Counted from the stretch's first letter, positions 36,191-44,800 are shown. The stretch is DNA of 64,000 bases from Burkholderia cepacia (GCF_029962485.1 NZ_CP073637.1:3286001-3350000), one strand, 5' to 3'. The notes: generated from the letters alone by a model not told the origin. Made by a program: numbers and translations.

Positions 36191-38311
36191 ATGACGTCAT
36201 CGAGCCGCCGCCGTTTCCTGCATACCGTCGCACAATCCGCGGGCGCCGCCGTTGCGCTCAACGCCTTTCCCGAATCGATCCGCCGCGCGCTCGCGATTCC
36301 CGCCGCGCGCGGCACCGGCACGATCCGCGATGTCGAGCACATCGTCGTGTTCATGCAGGAAAACCGTTCCTTCGATCATTACTTCGGACACCTGCGTGGC
36401 GTGCGCGGCTACAACGACCGCTTCCCGATCCCGCTGCCGAACGGCAAGCCGGTGTGGTACCAGCCGTCGAAGGCCGATCCGGGCAAGCCCGTGCTGCCGT
36501 TCCGGCTGAACACGCTGACGACGAGCGCGCAGTGTGTCGGCGATCTCGACCACTCGTGGTACAAGACGCACGCGGCGATCGACGGCGGCCGCTACGACCA
36601 GTGGCCCGCGAACAAGACCGACATGACGATGGGCTATCACGTGCGCGAGGACATCCCGTTCCACTACGCGCTCGCCGATGCGTTCACCGTGTGCGACAAC
36701 TACTTCTGCTCGCTGCCGGGGCCGACGCACCCGAACCGCTCGTACCTGATGACGGGCACGGTCGACCCGACCGGCAAGTTCGGCGGCCCGCTGCTCGACA
36801 ACAGCGACTACGTCGACGGCGACGGGCCGCCCGCGTACCAGCTGCTGTCGTGGACGACCTTCCCCGAACGCCTCGAAGCGCGCGGCGTATCGTGGCAGAT
36901 CTATCAGCAAGGGACGACGGGCAACGATCCGTACAACGGCAACTACGGCACGAACGTGCTGCAGAACTTCGCGAACTTCATCAACGCGAAGCCCGGTTCG
37001 TCGCTGTACCAGCGCGCGCAGACCGTGCGCACGCTCGACAACCTGAAGGACGACGTGATCAACGACCGGTTGCCGCAGGTATCGTGGCTGTGCCCGCCGG
37101 CCGCGTTCTCCGAGCATCCGAAATACACGCCCGCGTACGGCGCGAACTACACGTCGCAGATCCTCGATGCACTCACGTCGAACCCGGACGTGTGGCGCAA
37201 GACCGTGCTGTTCATCATGTACGACGAAAACGACGGCTTCTTCGACCACATCGTGCCGCCGCAGCCGCCGACGTCGGCCGCGCAGGGCGCGTCGACCGTG
37301 ACGACCGACGGCGAGCTGCATACGGTCGTGAACCCGGGGCGCGGCGGCAGCTACACGGCCGACGGCCTGCCGTACGGCCTCGGGCCGCGCGTGCCGATGA
37401 CGGTCGTGTCGCCGTGGACCAAGGGCGGCTACGTGTGCTCGCAGGTGTTCGACCACACGTCGGTGATCCGCTTCATCGGCGAACGCTTCGGTATCGACGA
37501 ACCGAACATCACGCCGTGGCGCCGCACCGTATGCGGCGACCTCACCGCCGCATTCGACTTCCGTTCGTCGGATGCGTCGTTCCCGCCGCTGCCCGACACG
37601 AGCCAGTACCGCTCGATCGCGGACCAGCAATGCACGTCGCAGCCCGCGCCGACCGTCCCCGCGACGCCGTCGCCGGTTGACCCGCAGGAGCCCGGCGTGC
37701 GGCCCGCGCGCGCCCTGCCGTACGAGCTGCACGTGAACGCGAGCCTCTACGCCGGGACGAAGCTGCGCATCGAATTCGCGAACCGCGGCAACCAGGGCGC
37801 GCACTTCCACGTGTATGCGACGAACCGCACCGACGGCCCGTGGCGCTATACGGTCGGCGCGCGCCGCGTGCTGCATGCGGACTTCGACCTGACGGTGACG
37901 AACGGTGCGTATGCGTTCTCGGTGTACGGGCCGAACGGCTTCGTGCGCGTGTTCTCCGGCAACGTGTCGGCCACGGCCGCGCCTCACCGCAACCCGGCGC
38001 AGCCGGAGGTCAAGGCCGGCTACGACATCGCGAACGGGAACCTGTACCTGAAGCTGCACAACCACGGTGGCGCCCACGTCACACTGACGCTGGCCGACAA
38101 CGCGTACGGCGCGCCGTCGCGGCAGGTGACGCTGCACGGCGGCGACGAGCATGTCGAGCAGTGGGCGCTCGCGTCGAGCCACCAATGGTATGACGTGACG
38201 GTCAGCGACGGCGCGAACGGCACGTTCTCGCGCCGCTTCGCGGGCCACGTCGAGAACGGCCGGCCGAGCTATTCGGATCCGGCCGCCGTCAAGCCCGTCG
38301 CCGCGTCGTAA
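36191..38311 (+). CDS. Phosphocholine-type phospholipase C, Tat-exported
   Basis: A 706-residue phospholipase C of the PlcH/PlcN family. The N-terminus has a twin-arginine motif (SRRRFLH, 5-11) with a hydrophobic core, so it is exported folded by Tat. The catalytic domain includes QENRSFDHYFG (about 56-66), PLPNGKPVWYQP, the histidine-rich segment LDHSWYKTHAAIDGG, GPTHPNRSYLMTGT and FIMYDENDGFFDHIVPP; two C-terminal domains of the DUF756 type follow from about 510. It should hydrolyse phosphatidylcholine and possibly sphingomyelin. Several Burkholderia species carry two or three such enzymes; the paralogue cannot be named here. Confidence 0.94.
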   Translation: MTSSSRRRFLHTVAQSAGAAVALNAFPESIRRALAIPAARGTGTIRDVEHIVVFMQENRSFDHYFGHLRGVRGYNDRFPIPLPNGKPVWYQPSKADPGKPVLPFRLNTLTTSAQCVGDLDHSWYKTHAAIDGGRYDQWPANKTDMTMGYHVREDIPFHYALADAFTVCDNYFCSLPGPTHPNRSYLMTGTVDPTGKFGGPLLDNSDYVDGDGPPAYQLLSWTTFPERLEARGVSWQIYQQGTTGNDPYNGNYGTNVLQNFANFINAKPGSSLYQRAQTVRTLDNLKDDVINDRLPQVSWLCPPAAFSEHPKYTPAYGANYTSQILDALTSNPDVWRKTVLFIMYDENDGFFDHIVPPQPPTSAAQGASTVTTDGELHTVVNPGRGGSYTADGLPYGLGPRVPMTVVSPWTKGGYVCSQVFDHTSVIRFIGERFGIDEPNITPWRRTVCGDLTAAFDFRSSDASFPPLPDTSQYRSIADQQCTSQPAPTVPATPSPVDPQEPGVRPARALPYELHVNASLYAGTKLRIEFANRGNQGAHFHVYATNRTDGPWRYTVGARRVLHADFDLTVTNGAYAFSVYGPNGFVRVFSGNVSATAAPHRNPAQPEVKAGYDIANGNLYLKLHNHGGAHVTLTLADNAYGAPSRQVTLHGGDEHVEQWALASSHQWYDVTVSDGANGTFSRRFAGHVENGRPSYSDPAAVKPVAAS

Positions 38312-38329
38312 GCGCGACGGCCCGCGCCG

Positions 38330-38953
38330 TCAGACCGCGTGCGCGAGCGCGCGGTCGACGAGCGCGGTTTCGAAACCGTCGTCCGCGTCGCGAAAGCGCA
38401 GCGGCGCCGCGCAATGCACCAGCGTGTCGATGAAGTATTTCGCGCGCGGCCACGGCCCGAAGCCGGCCGCCGTGTTGATGTGCCCGGCATCGCCAAGGTT
38501 CACGAACGCGCTGCCGAGGCGCTGCGCGAGCGTGCGCGCATCGGCGAGCGGCATCCACGGATCGGTCTCGCTGCCGATCACGATCGACGGCACCGCGAGC
38601 CGGCGCGCGTCGAACGGCCCGGCGAACGTGAATTTTTTCGGGCTGGCGGGCGCGACGAACAGCACGCCCGCGACATCGCCCGTATGCGGCCCCTGCGCGA
38701 GCGCATGCGCGGCCGCGAGGCAGCCGAAGCTGTGCGCGGCGAGCACGAACGGCCCGCGCTCGCGATCGAGCAGTGTGCGCACCGAATGCGCCCAGCCCGC
38801 GAGGTCGGGCGCGTCCCAGTCGTCCTGCTCGACGCGCAACGAACGCGGAAACTGCCGCTCGAGCCAGGTCTGCCAGTGAGCGCCTTCGCTGCCGTGCAGG
38901 CCCGGAACGGTGACGAGCCGCGGCGGCCACGCCGATTTGCTGCATGCGCTCAT
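38330..38953 (-). CDS. RBBP9/YdeN-family alpha/beta hydrolase
   Basis: A 207-residue serine hydrolase of the RBBP9/YdeN family. LVTVPGLHGSEGAHWQTWLE at the N-terminus is the family signature; the nucleophile is S75 in AHSFGC, the acid lies in GSETDPWMP and the histidine in GDAGHIN. The start ATG follows GAGGGCAATC; the frame extends 63 residues further upstream through a repetitive GC-rich stretch without family similarity. Convergent with the phospholipase gene, 18 bases apart. Confidence 0.9.
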   Translation of the reverse strand: MSACSKSAWPPRLVTVPGLHGSEGAHWQTWLERQFPRSLRVEQDDWDAPDLAGWAHSVRTLLDRERGPFVLAAHSFGCLAAAHALAQGPHTGDVAGVLFVAPASPKKFTFAGPFDARRLAVPSIVIGSETDPWMPLADARTLAQRLGSAFVNLGDAGHINTAAGFGPWPRAKYFIDTLVHCAAPLRFRDADDGFETALVDRALAHAV

Positions 38954-39321
38954 GATTGCCCTCGCTTGCTTGAAGACGAGGTTCGATTGTGGCGCGGCGC
39001 TCCCGGCGGCCGAACCAATATTTTGTGCTTTGCTTTTGCGCGGGGCGGCCATCCGGGGGGCGGCCGTCCGCGGGCCGGCCATCCGGGGGCGACCGTCCGG
39101 ACGGCGACCCGCGGCCGGCCGGACCGCGCGACGGCGCAACATGCCGCGAAACCGTAGAATGTGGGCTTCCCGTCAGCTTCACACCGAGCCGGGCCGGGCG
39201 CCGATGCGCCGGGCCCGGTCGTCAGGAGACGCCCGATGTCCGCTACGCCCGCCGGCGCGCTGCGCCCGGCCCCGCTCGCCTTGCCCGTGACGCGCCCCGC
39301 TGGCGCGCCCGCCATCGCGCC
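38954..39321. other. Intergenic region with GC-rich repeats and ghrA leader
   Basis: From about 39040 to 39120 an imperfect short repeat (variants of GCGGCCATCCGGG and GCGGCCGTCCG) fills the space between divergent genes. A -10 element TAGAAT is at 39155-39160, followed by the leader hairpin and leader ORF listed separately. Confidence 0.6.
39189..39218 (+). promoter_or_regulatory. Leader hairpin before ghrA
   Basis: CCGGGCCGGGCGC (39189-39201) pairs, with one mismatch, with GCGCCGGGCCCGG (39206-39218) around a CGAT loop. It ends four bases before the AGGAG site of the leader ORF and could hinder ribosome loading. Confidence 0.5.
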
Positions 39322-39325
39322 ATGA
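39236..39325 (+). CDS. 29-residue leader ORF coupled to ghrA
   Basis: ATG 39236 is preceded by AGGAG at the ideal distance (39223-39227). The ORF encodes MSATPAGALRPAPLALPV and a further proline-rich tail, and its TGA overlaps the ghrA ATG (ATGA at 39322-39325). ghrA itself has no Shine-Dalgarno sequence, so its translation probably depends on ribosomes finishing this ORF. The peptide (rich in Ala and Pro) has no recognisable family. Confidence 0.55.
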   Translation: MSATPAGALRPAPLALPVTRPAGAPAIAP

Positions 39326-40263
39326 AGATCCTGTTCTACTCCCCGCATCAGGAAGCCGGCGCATGGCGCGACGAGATCGCGCACGCGCTGCCGGAAGCCG
39401 AACTGCGCGCGTGGCAGCCGGGCGACACGGCCGCCGCCGACTACGCGCTCGTGTGGCGCGCGCCGCGCGAATTCTTCGCCCCGCGCGACGGCCTGCGCGC
39501 GATCTTCAACCTCGGTGCGGGCGTCGACGCGCTGCTTGCGCTCGATCGTGCGCATCCGGGCACGCTGCCCGCGCACGTGCCGCTGGTGCGGCTGGAAGAT
39601 TCGGGCATGGCGCAGCAGATGGTCGAATACGTGACGCACGCGGTGCTGCGCTACCTGCGCCGCTTCGACGAATACGACGCGCTGCAGCGCGCGCGCCGCT
39701 GGCAGCCGCTCGAACCGCATCCGCGCGCGAGCTTTACCGTCGCCGTGCTCGGCCTCGGCGTGCTCGGCACGCAGGTCGCGCGCGCACTCGCCGCGCTCAG
39801 CCTGCCCGTGCGCGGCTACAGCCGCAGCGCGAAGCAGCTCGACGGCGTCACGACCTTCGCCGGCGACGGCGCATTCGACGCGTGCATCGACGGCGCGAAG
39901 GTGCTCGTCAATCTGCTGCCGAGCACGCCCGACACCGACAGCATCCTGTCCGCGCGCGCGTTCGCACGGCTTGCGCCCGGCGCGTATGTCGTCAACGTCG
40001 CGCGCGGCGCGCATCTCGTCGAGGCCGACCTGCTCGACGCGCTCGCGAGCGGCCGGATCGCCGCGGCCACGCTCGACGTGTTCCAGCACGAACCGCTGCC
40101 GGAAGACCATCCGTTCTGGCACGCGCCGCGTATCACCATCACGCCGCACAGCTCGGCCGAAACGCTGCGCGCGGAGGCCGTCGAACAGATCGCCGGCAAG
40201 ATCCGTGCGTTCGAGCGCGGCGAGCGCGTCGGCGGCATCGTCGACTACGCGCGCGGCTACTGA
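39322..40263 (+). CDS. ghrA: Glyoxylate/hydroxypyruvate reductase A
   Basis: A 313-residue D-2-hydroxyacid dehydrogenase that reduces glyoxylate to glycolate and hydroxypyruvate to glycerate with NAD(P)H. It matches GhrA closely from memory: FNLGAGVDALL, VRLEDSGMAQQM, the Rossmann motif LGLGVLG (143-149), NLLPSTPDT, NVARGAHLVEADLL with the catalytic Arg, LDVFQHEPLP with the Glu, and ITPHSSAET with the His. It is followed 32 bases later by the HMG-CoA lyase gene. Confidence 0.94.
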   Translation: MKILFYSPHQEAGAWRDEIAHALPEAELRAWQPGDTAAADYALVWRAPREFFAPRDGLRAIFNLGAGVDALLALDRAHPGTLPAHVPLVRLEDSGMAQQMVEYVTHAVLRYLRRFDEYDALQRARRWQPLEPHPRASFTVAVLGLGVLGTQVARALAALSLPVRGYSRSAKQLDGVTTFAGDGAFDACIDGAKVLVNLLPSTPDTDSILSARAFARLAPGAYVVNVARGAHLVEADLLDALASGRIAAATLDVFQHEPLPEDHPFWHAPRITITPHSSAETLRAEAVEQIAGKIRAFERGERVGGIVDYARGY

Positions 40264-40295
40264 ATTCCGCCCTACCGAAAAACCAGGAGACAACC

Positions 40296-41228
40296 ATGAC
40301 ATTCCCCACCGCCGTCAAGATCGTCGAAGTCGGCCCGCGCGACGGGCTGCAGAACGAGAAGACCTTCGTGCCCACCGACGTGAAGATCGCGCTCGTCGAC
40401 CGGCTGTCGCGCGCCGGCTTCCGCAATATCGAGGCCGCGTCGTTCGTGTCGCCGAAATGGGTGCCGCAGATGGCCGACGGCGCCGACGTGATGGCCGGCA
40501 TCGAGCGTCGCGCGGGCACCGTGTACTCGGTCCTCACGCCGAACCTGAAGGGCTTCGAGAACGCGGTCGCCGCACGCGCGGACGAAGTCGTGATCTTCGG
40601 CGCGGCGAGCGAGGCGTTCTCGCAGCGGAACATCAATTGCAGCATCGCCGAGAGCATCGCGCGCTTCGAGCCCGTTGCGAAGGCCGCGAAGGACGCGGGC
40701 CTGCGGCTGCGCGGCAGCGTGTCGTGCACGCTCGGCTGCCCGTACCAGGGTGAAGTGCCGGTCGCATCGGTCGTCGACGTCGTCGAACGCTTCGCGGCGC
40801 TCGGCTGCGACGAGATCGACATCGCCGACACGATCGGCGTCGGCACGCCGAAGCGCACGCGCGAAGTGCTCGCGGCCGTCACGCGCGTGTTCCCGCGCGA
40901 ACGCCTGTCGGGCCACTTCCACGACACCTACGGCCAGGCGCTCGCGAACATCTACGCGGCGCTGTTCGAAGGGATCGAGATCTTCCACGCGTCGGTCGCG
41001 GGCCTCGGCGGCTGCCCGTACGCGAAGGGCGCGACAGGCAACGTCGCGACCGAGGACGTGCTGTACCTGATGCACGGCCTCGGCATCGACACCGGCATCG
41101 ATCTCGCACAGGTCGTCGCCGCCGGCGACTTCATCTCGAACGCGATCGGCCGCGCGAACGTCTCGCGCGCCGGTCGCGCACTCATCGCCAAGGCACAAAG
41201 CGCGGCCGACGACGCGACCTGCGTGTAA
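40296..41228 (+). CDS. Hydroxymethylglutaryl-CoA lyase
   Basis: A 310-residue TIM-barrel lyase that splits HMG-CoA into acetyl-CoA and acetoacetate, the last step of leucine catabolism. Marks: VEVGPRDGLQNE with the catalytic Arg15 and Asp16, NIEAASFVSPKWVPQMAD, SVSCTLGCPYQGEVP, the metal-binding HFHDTYG and the signature VAGLGGCPYAKGATGNVATEDV with its catalytic Cys. AGGAGAC precedes the ATG. Likely in an operon with ghrA and the two small genes behind it. Confidence 0.95.
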   Translation: MTFPTAVKIVEVGPRDGLQNEKTFVPTDVKIALVDRLSRAGFRNIEAASFVSPKWVPQMADGADVMAGIERRAGTVYSVLTPNLKGFENAVAARADEVVIFGAASEAFSQRNINCSIAESIARFEPVAKAAKDAGLRLRGSVSCTLGCPYQGEVPVASVVDVVERFAALGCDEIDIADTIGVGTPKRTREVLAAVTRVFPRERLSGHFHDTYGQALANIYAALFEGIEIFHASVAGLGGCPYAKGATGNVATEDVLYLMHGLGIDTGIDLAQVVAAGDFISNAIGRANVSRAGRALIAKAQSAADDATCV

Positions 41229-41254
41229 CCGCGGCACTCCACGGATTCCTCGAC

Positions 41255-41761
41255 ATGACGACACCTGCTTCATTCGATTCCCTCCCCGATTCCGCGCGAC
41301 GCGTCGCGCTGCTGCTGCGCGAGCGCGGCCATGCGAACGGCATCGTGATGCTCGCCGAAACCGGCAAGACGTCGGCCGAGGCCGCAGCCGGGCTCGGCTG
41401 CTCGGTCGCGCAGATCGCGAAGTCGATCCTGTTTCGCCGGCAGTCGGACGGCGCGCCCGTGCTGGTGGTCGCGAGCGGCGTCAATCGCGTCGACGAGAAG
41501 AAGGTGGCCGCACAGGTCGGTGCGGTCGGCCGCGCGGACGCGAAATTCGTACGCGACAACACGGGCTACGCGATCGGCGGTGTCTGCCCGATCGGCCATC
41601 TCGTCGAACCCGTCACGCTGATCGACGCCGACCTGCTCACGCTCGACAGCCTGTGGGCCGCGGCCGGCCATCCGCACGCGGTGTTCAACCTGTCGCCGCA
41701 TGAACTCGTGTCGCTGACGGGCGCGCCGGTCGCGGATGTCGCGTTGCGGGATCCGGCATGA
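41255..41761 (+). CDS. YbaK/EbsC-type aminoacyl-tRNA deacylase domain protein
   Basis: A 168-residue protein with the YbaK/ProX editing fold: KTSAEAAAGLGCSVAQIAKSILF, then DEKKVAAQVG, TGYAIGGVCPIGH and the late AGHPHAVFNLSPHELVSLTG. Relatives hydrolyse mischarged aminoacyl-tRNAs. It begins 26 bases after the HMG-CoA lyase and overlaps the next gene by four bases. Confidence 0.92.
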   Translation: MTTPASFDSLPDSARRVALLLRERGHANGIVMLAETGKTSAEAAAGLGCSVAQIAKSILFRRQSDGAPVLVVASGVNRVDEKKVAAQVGAVGRADAKFVRDNTGYAIGGVCPIGHLVEPVTLIDADLLTLDSLWAAAGHPHAVFNLSPHELVSLTGAPVADVALRDPA

Positions 41762-41964
41762 GCGACGTGCCGCTGCCGGTCGGCACGGTCGCGTCGCCGT
41801 GCACCGACGTATGCCGGATCGATCCGCGCACCGACTGGTGCGCGGGCTGCCTGCGCACGCGCGACGAGATCAAGGGATGGCGGGCGTCGGACGACGACGC
41901 GAGGCGCGTGCTGCTCGCGCGGCTCGATGCGCGGCGGCGCCTGCTCGCCGGAAGCGAAGCATAA
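41758..41964 (+). CDS. DUF1289 small Cys-rich protein
   Basis: A 68-residue protein of the DUF1289 (YdhL-like) family: SPCTDVCRIDPRTDWCAGCLRTRDEIKGW has the four conserved cysteines, presumably a metal or Fe-S site. The ATG overlaps the stop of the YbaK gene (ATGA). Function unknown. Confidence 0.9.
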   Translation: MSDVPLPVGTVASPCTDVCRIDPRTDWCAGCLRTRDEIKGWRASDDDARRVLLARLDARRRLLAGSEA

Positions 41965-41996
41965 AAAAAAGCCGTTCAGCCTCACGGGCGAACGGC
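41963..41996 (-). terminator. Intrinsic terminator, minus strand
   Basis: GCCGTTC (41971-41977) pairs with GAACGGC (41990-41996); read on the minus strand it is followed by eight T. It can end the EamA transporter transcript, 210 bases beyond its stop, and lies just behind the DUF1289 stop codon. Confidence 0.75.
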
Positions 41997-42207
41997 GTCG
42001 AGATCGGAATCCTGTGAACGTGATCAACGTCACAGCCCGCATCATACGAGCGACGCGCACCGCTCGCATCGGGTGTTTCCCTACAACTTCTTACAGCGTC
42101 TTTCACGCCTGCGCGCGAGCCGCTTTCGCGCGCAATCATCGTGCCTCGATTTCGCGTTCGGCGAGCCGCGGCGGCATCGCGCAGCGGCGCCGAAGCGTAC
42201 GACCGTT

Positions 42208-43110
42208 TCAGTTGCCGACCGCCGCGCGACGCGCGGGCACGATGCGCCAGCCGAGGTTCACGCCGGCCGCCGCGAGCAGGATCAGCAGCGCGCCGAACAC
42301 CTGCGTCCACGCGAGCGTCTGCCCGAACGCGACGTGATCGACGACGATCGCGACGACCGGATAGACGAACGACAGCGCGCCCGTCATCGCGGTCGGCAGC
42401 TTCTGGATCGCGCCGTACAGCAGCACATACATCAGGCCCGTGTTGACGACGCCGAGCACGATCAGGTCGAGCCATTGCGCGGCCGTCGCGGGCAGCGTGC
42501 CGAAGTGCGCGAACGGCGCGAGCAGCACGACGCCGAGGCCGGCCTGCAGCAGCGCGAGCAGATGCGGCGGCGTGCCCTTCAGGTGCTTCGTGACGATCGA
42601 CGAGATCGCATACAGGAATGCCGCGCCGAGCGACAGCGCAACACCCTCGAGATACTCGCCGGGTACGGCGAGCACGGACGGCTCGACGCGCACCACGAAC
42701 ACGAGCCCGGCGAACGCGAGCGCGAGCCACGCGACCGTCGACGCGGTGATCCGTTCGCGGAACACGATGGCGCCGAGCGCGACGAGCATGAACGGCTGCG
42801 TGTTGTAGACGGCGGTCGCCATCGAGATCGACGCACGCGAATAGGCGGCGAACAGCAGCAGCCAGTTCGCGACGATCGCGACGCTGCCGAGCGTCGCGAG
42901 CGCGAGCATCCGCGGCGAGAACAGCGAGCGGCGCAGGAAGCCGAACGCCGCGCAGACGATCGCGAGCGTCGCGGCGCCGAACAGGCAGCGGAAGAACACG
43001 ACATTCGTCAGCGGCTGCTGCGACGACATCACGAGCCAGCCGATCGTGCCGGACATCAGCATCGCGACGATCATCTCGGCGGCGCCGCGGCGAATTTCAT
43101 TCGAGGCCAT
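42208..43110 (-). CDS. EamA/DMT-family transporter
   Basis: A 300-residue membrane protein with ten hydrophobic helices in two EamA repeats; the second repeat begins near LAALLQAGLG-like segments (HLLALLQAGLGVVLLAPF). Relatives export amino acids or metabolites. The second of two adjacent ATGs (43110) is at a better distance from GGAG than the first (43113). It is divergent from an Lrp/AsnC regulator gene that probably controls it. Confidence 0.9.
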   Translation of the reverse strand: MASNEIRRGAAEMIVAMLMSGTIGWLVMSSQQPLTNVVFFRCLFGAATLAIVCAAFGFLRRSLFSPRMLALATLGSVAIVANWLLLFAAYSRASISMATAVYNTQPFMLVALGAIVFRERITASTVAWLALAFAGLVFVVRVEPSVLAVPGEYLEGVALSLGAAFLYAISSIVTKHLKGTPPHLLALLQAGLGVVLLAPFAHFGTLPATAAQWLDLIVLGVVNTGLMYVLLYGAIQKLPTAMTGALSFVYPVVAIVVDHVAFGQTLAWTQVFGALLILLAAAGVNLGWRIVPARRAAVGN

Positions 43111-43154
43111 CATGAACTCCGTTGAAGAGAGTGGATGACTTCGATTCTAGAAAC

Positions 43155-43215
43155 TTGCTTTCGCCACAACCACGGCTAAACTGAAGTGAATCAGCCGATT
43201 GACCTTCGAAAGCAA
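43155..43215. promoter_or_regulatory. Inverted repeat TTGCTTTCG/CGAAAGCAA in the EamA/Lrp promoter
   Basis: TTGCTTTCG (43155-43163) and CGAAAGCAA (43207-43215) form a perfect 9-bp inverted repeat 43 bases apart in the divergent spacer. Lrp-family octamers often bind paired sites spaced by several helical turns, so this is a candidate operator. Confidence 0.55.
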
Positions 43216-43222
43216 AGCGATC

Positions 43223-43714
43223 ATGCCGAAACGCCTTTCCCCGCCCGCCATCGCGTCGCTCGACGCGACCGACCGCGCGATCCTCGCGGCGCTCGCCGAC
43301 GACGCGCGCATCGCAACCAGCGAACTCGCGCGGCAGATCGGGCTGTCGGCGCCCGCAACCGCCGACCGCGTGCGGCGACTCGAAGCGCAGGGCGTGATCG
43401 CCGCGTTCACCGTCGAGCTCGACCCGCGCGCGCTCGGCTACACGCTGCAGGCGATCGTCCGCGTGAAGCCGCTGCCGGGCCAGTTGCACCTGGTCGAGGA
43501 GTTGCTGCGGCGCATTCCCGAGTTCGTCGAATGCGACAAGGTCACCGGCGAAGACTGCTTCATCTGCCGGCTCTACCTGCGCACGATCGAGCACCTCGAC
43601 GACATCCTGTCGAAGGTGACGGAGCGCGCGGAGACGAGCACCGCGATCGTGAAATCGACGCCGGTGCCGCGCCGCCTGCCGCCGCTCGTCGAAGACGACC
43701 ACGCGCATCGATGA
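43223..43714 (+). CDS. Lrp/AsnC-family transcriptional regulator
   Basis: A 163-residue regulator. The helix-turn-helix is at about 14-60 (LDATDRAILAALADDARIATSELARQIGLSAPATADRVRRLEAQGVI) and the RAM ligand-binding domain follows (VRVKPLPGQLHLVEELLRRIPEFVECDKVTGEDCFICRLYLR). ATG 43223 was chosen over a TTG at 43199. Probably controls the divergent EamA exporter in response to an amino acid. Confidence 0.93.
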   Translation: MPKRLSPPAIASLDATDRAILAALADDARIATSELARQIGLSAPATADRVRRLEAQGVIAAFTVELDPRALGYTLQAIVRVKPLPGQLHLVEELLRRIPEFVECDKVTGEDCFICRLYLRTIEHLDDILSKVTERAETSTAIVKSTPVPRRLPPLVEDDHAHR

Positions 43715-43717
43715 GCA

Positions 43718-43737
43718 GCGGGCGGCGCGCGCCGCCC
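43718..43737. terminator. Palindrome between convergent genes
   Basis: CGGGCGGCGCGCGCCGCCCG is a perfect 20-bp palindrome just behind the Lrp-type gene and before the dehalogenase stop. No T-run is present; a role as terminator is possible. Confidence 0.4.
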
Positions 43738-43751
43738 GTCCGTCCGCCCGC

Positions 43752-44648
43752 TTATGCAGCCGGGTCGCGCGCCTCGAAGAACGCGAGCAGTTCGTCGATC
43801 AGCGCGACCGGCGCCTCTTCCGGAATGTAGTGCCCGCAGTCGAGCGCGCGGCCGCTGACGTCGCGGGCAACGCGACGCCATTCGTCGAGCGGATCGAAAC
43901 AGCGGCCGACGATCCCGTGCTCGCCCCACAGCACGCGCAGCGGGCACGCGACCTTGTTGCCGCGCTCGAGATCCGCACGATCGTGCTCGAGGTCGATCGT
44001 CGCCGACGCGCGGTAGTCCTCGCACATCGCATGCACGGCGCCCGGCTGCGCGAGCGCGGCGCGATACGCGTCGAGCGCTTCGGGCGCGAACGGCGCGAGC
44101 CCGGCCGACCGGTTGCCCATCACGCGCTCGATGTACGCATCGGTATGCGCGCCGACCAGCGTCTCTGGCAGCGGCGCCGGCTGGATCAGGAAGAACCAGT
44201 GGAAATACGCGGTCGCGAATGCGCGGTCGGTTTTCTCGTACATCGCGAGCGTCGGCGCGATATCGAGCAGCATCATCCGCTCGACGGCGTCCGCGTGATC
44301 GAGCGCGAGCCGGTGCGCGACCCGCGCGCCGCGATCGTGCGCGCATACGTGGAAGTGCTCGAAGCTGAAATGCCGCATCACGGCGACCTGGTCGGCCGCC
44401 ATCGCCCGTTTCGAGTACGGCGTGTGCTGCGCGTCGCTCGGCGGCTTGCCCGACGCGCCGTAGCCGCGCAGGTCGGTGGCGATCACCGTGAAATGATTCG
44501 CGAGCGTCGCGGCAACGCGATGCCAGATCATGTGGGTTTGCGGATGTCCGTGCAGCAACAGCAGCGGCGGACCCGCGCCTCCTTTGACACCGAAGATGTC
44601 GGTGTCCTGCACCGTCACGCGAAACGGTGCAAACGCCTCAAACGACAT
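43752..44648 (-). CDS. Haloacetate (fluoroacetate) dehalogenase-like alpha/beta hydrolase
   Basis: A 298-residue alpha/beta hydrolase. The nucleophile is Asp, D105 in CAHDRGARVAHRLALDH, as in haloalkanoate dehalogenases and epoxide hydrolases. The residues of fluoroacetate dehalogenase from Rhodopseudomonas are present by position: R106 and R109 for the carboxylate, acid D129 in LLDIAPT, and the halide pocket H150-W151 (YFHWFF) and Y212 (EDYRAS); the late His is in LDCGHYIPEEAP. Defluorination or dechlorination of haloacetates is therefore likely. It is divergent from the nitronate monooxygenase gene. Confidence 0.87.
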   Translation of the reverse strand: MSFEAFAPFRVTVQDTDIFGVKGGAGPPLLLLHGHPQTHMIWHRVAATLANHFTVIATDLRGYGASGKPPSDAQHTPYSKRAMAADQVAVMRHFSFEHFHVCAHDRGARVAHRLALDHADAVERMMLLDIAPTLAMYEKTDRAFATAYFHWFFLIQPAPLPETLVGAHTDAYIERVMGNRSAGLAPFAPEALDAYRAALAQPGAVHAMCEDYRASATIDLEHDRADLERGNKVACPLRVLWGEHGIVGRCFDPLDEWRRVARDVSGRALDCGHYIPEEAPVALIDELLAFFEARDPAA

Positions 44649-44800
44649 GGTTTGTTTCTCGTTGGTTTGTTATGGCGGCTATTTTAGGAGCGCTCGTGCA
44701 TCTACACAGCGTGGCAACAGCCAGAAACCCTAGAAAGAGAACACTCACTCGATTGCCGCCACACCGCGCATTTTGTTAAGCTCGCGTAGAATCGCACGAC

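Noticed and set aside
39040..39120. Start extension of the RBBP9-like hydrolase through the GC-rich repeat
   Set aside because: The added 63 residues are a translation of the repeat, and a good ribosome-binding site supports the ATG at 38953.
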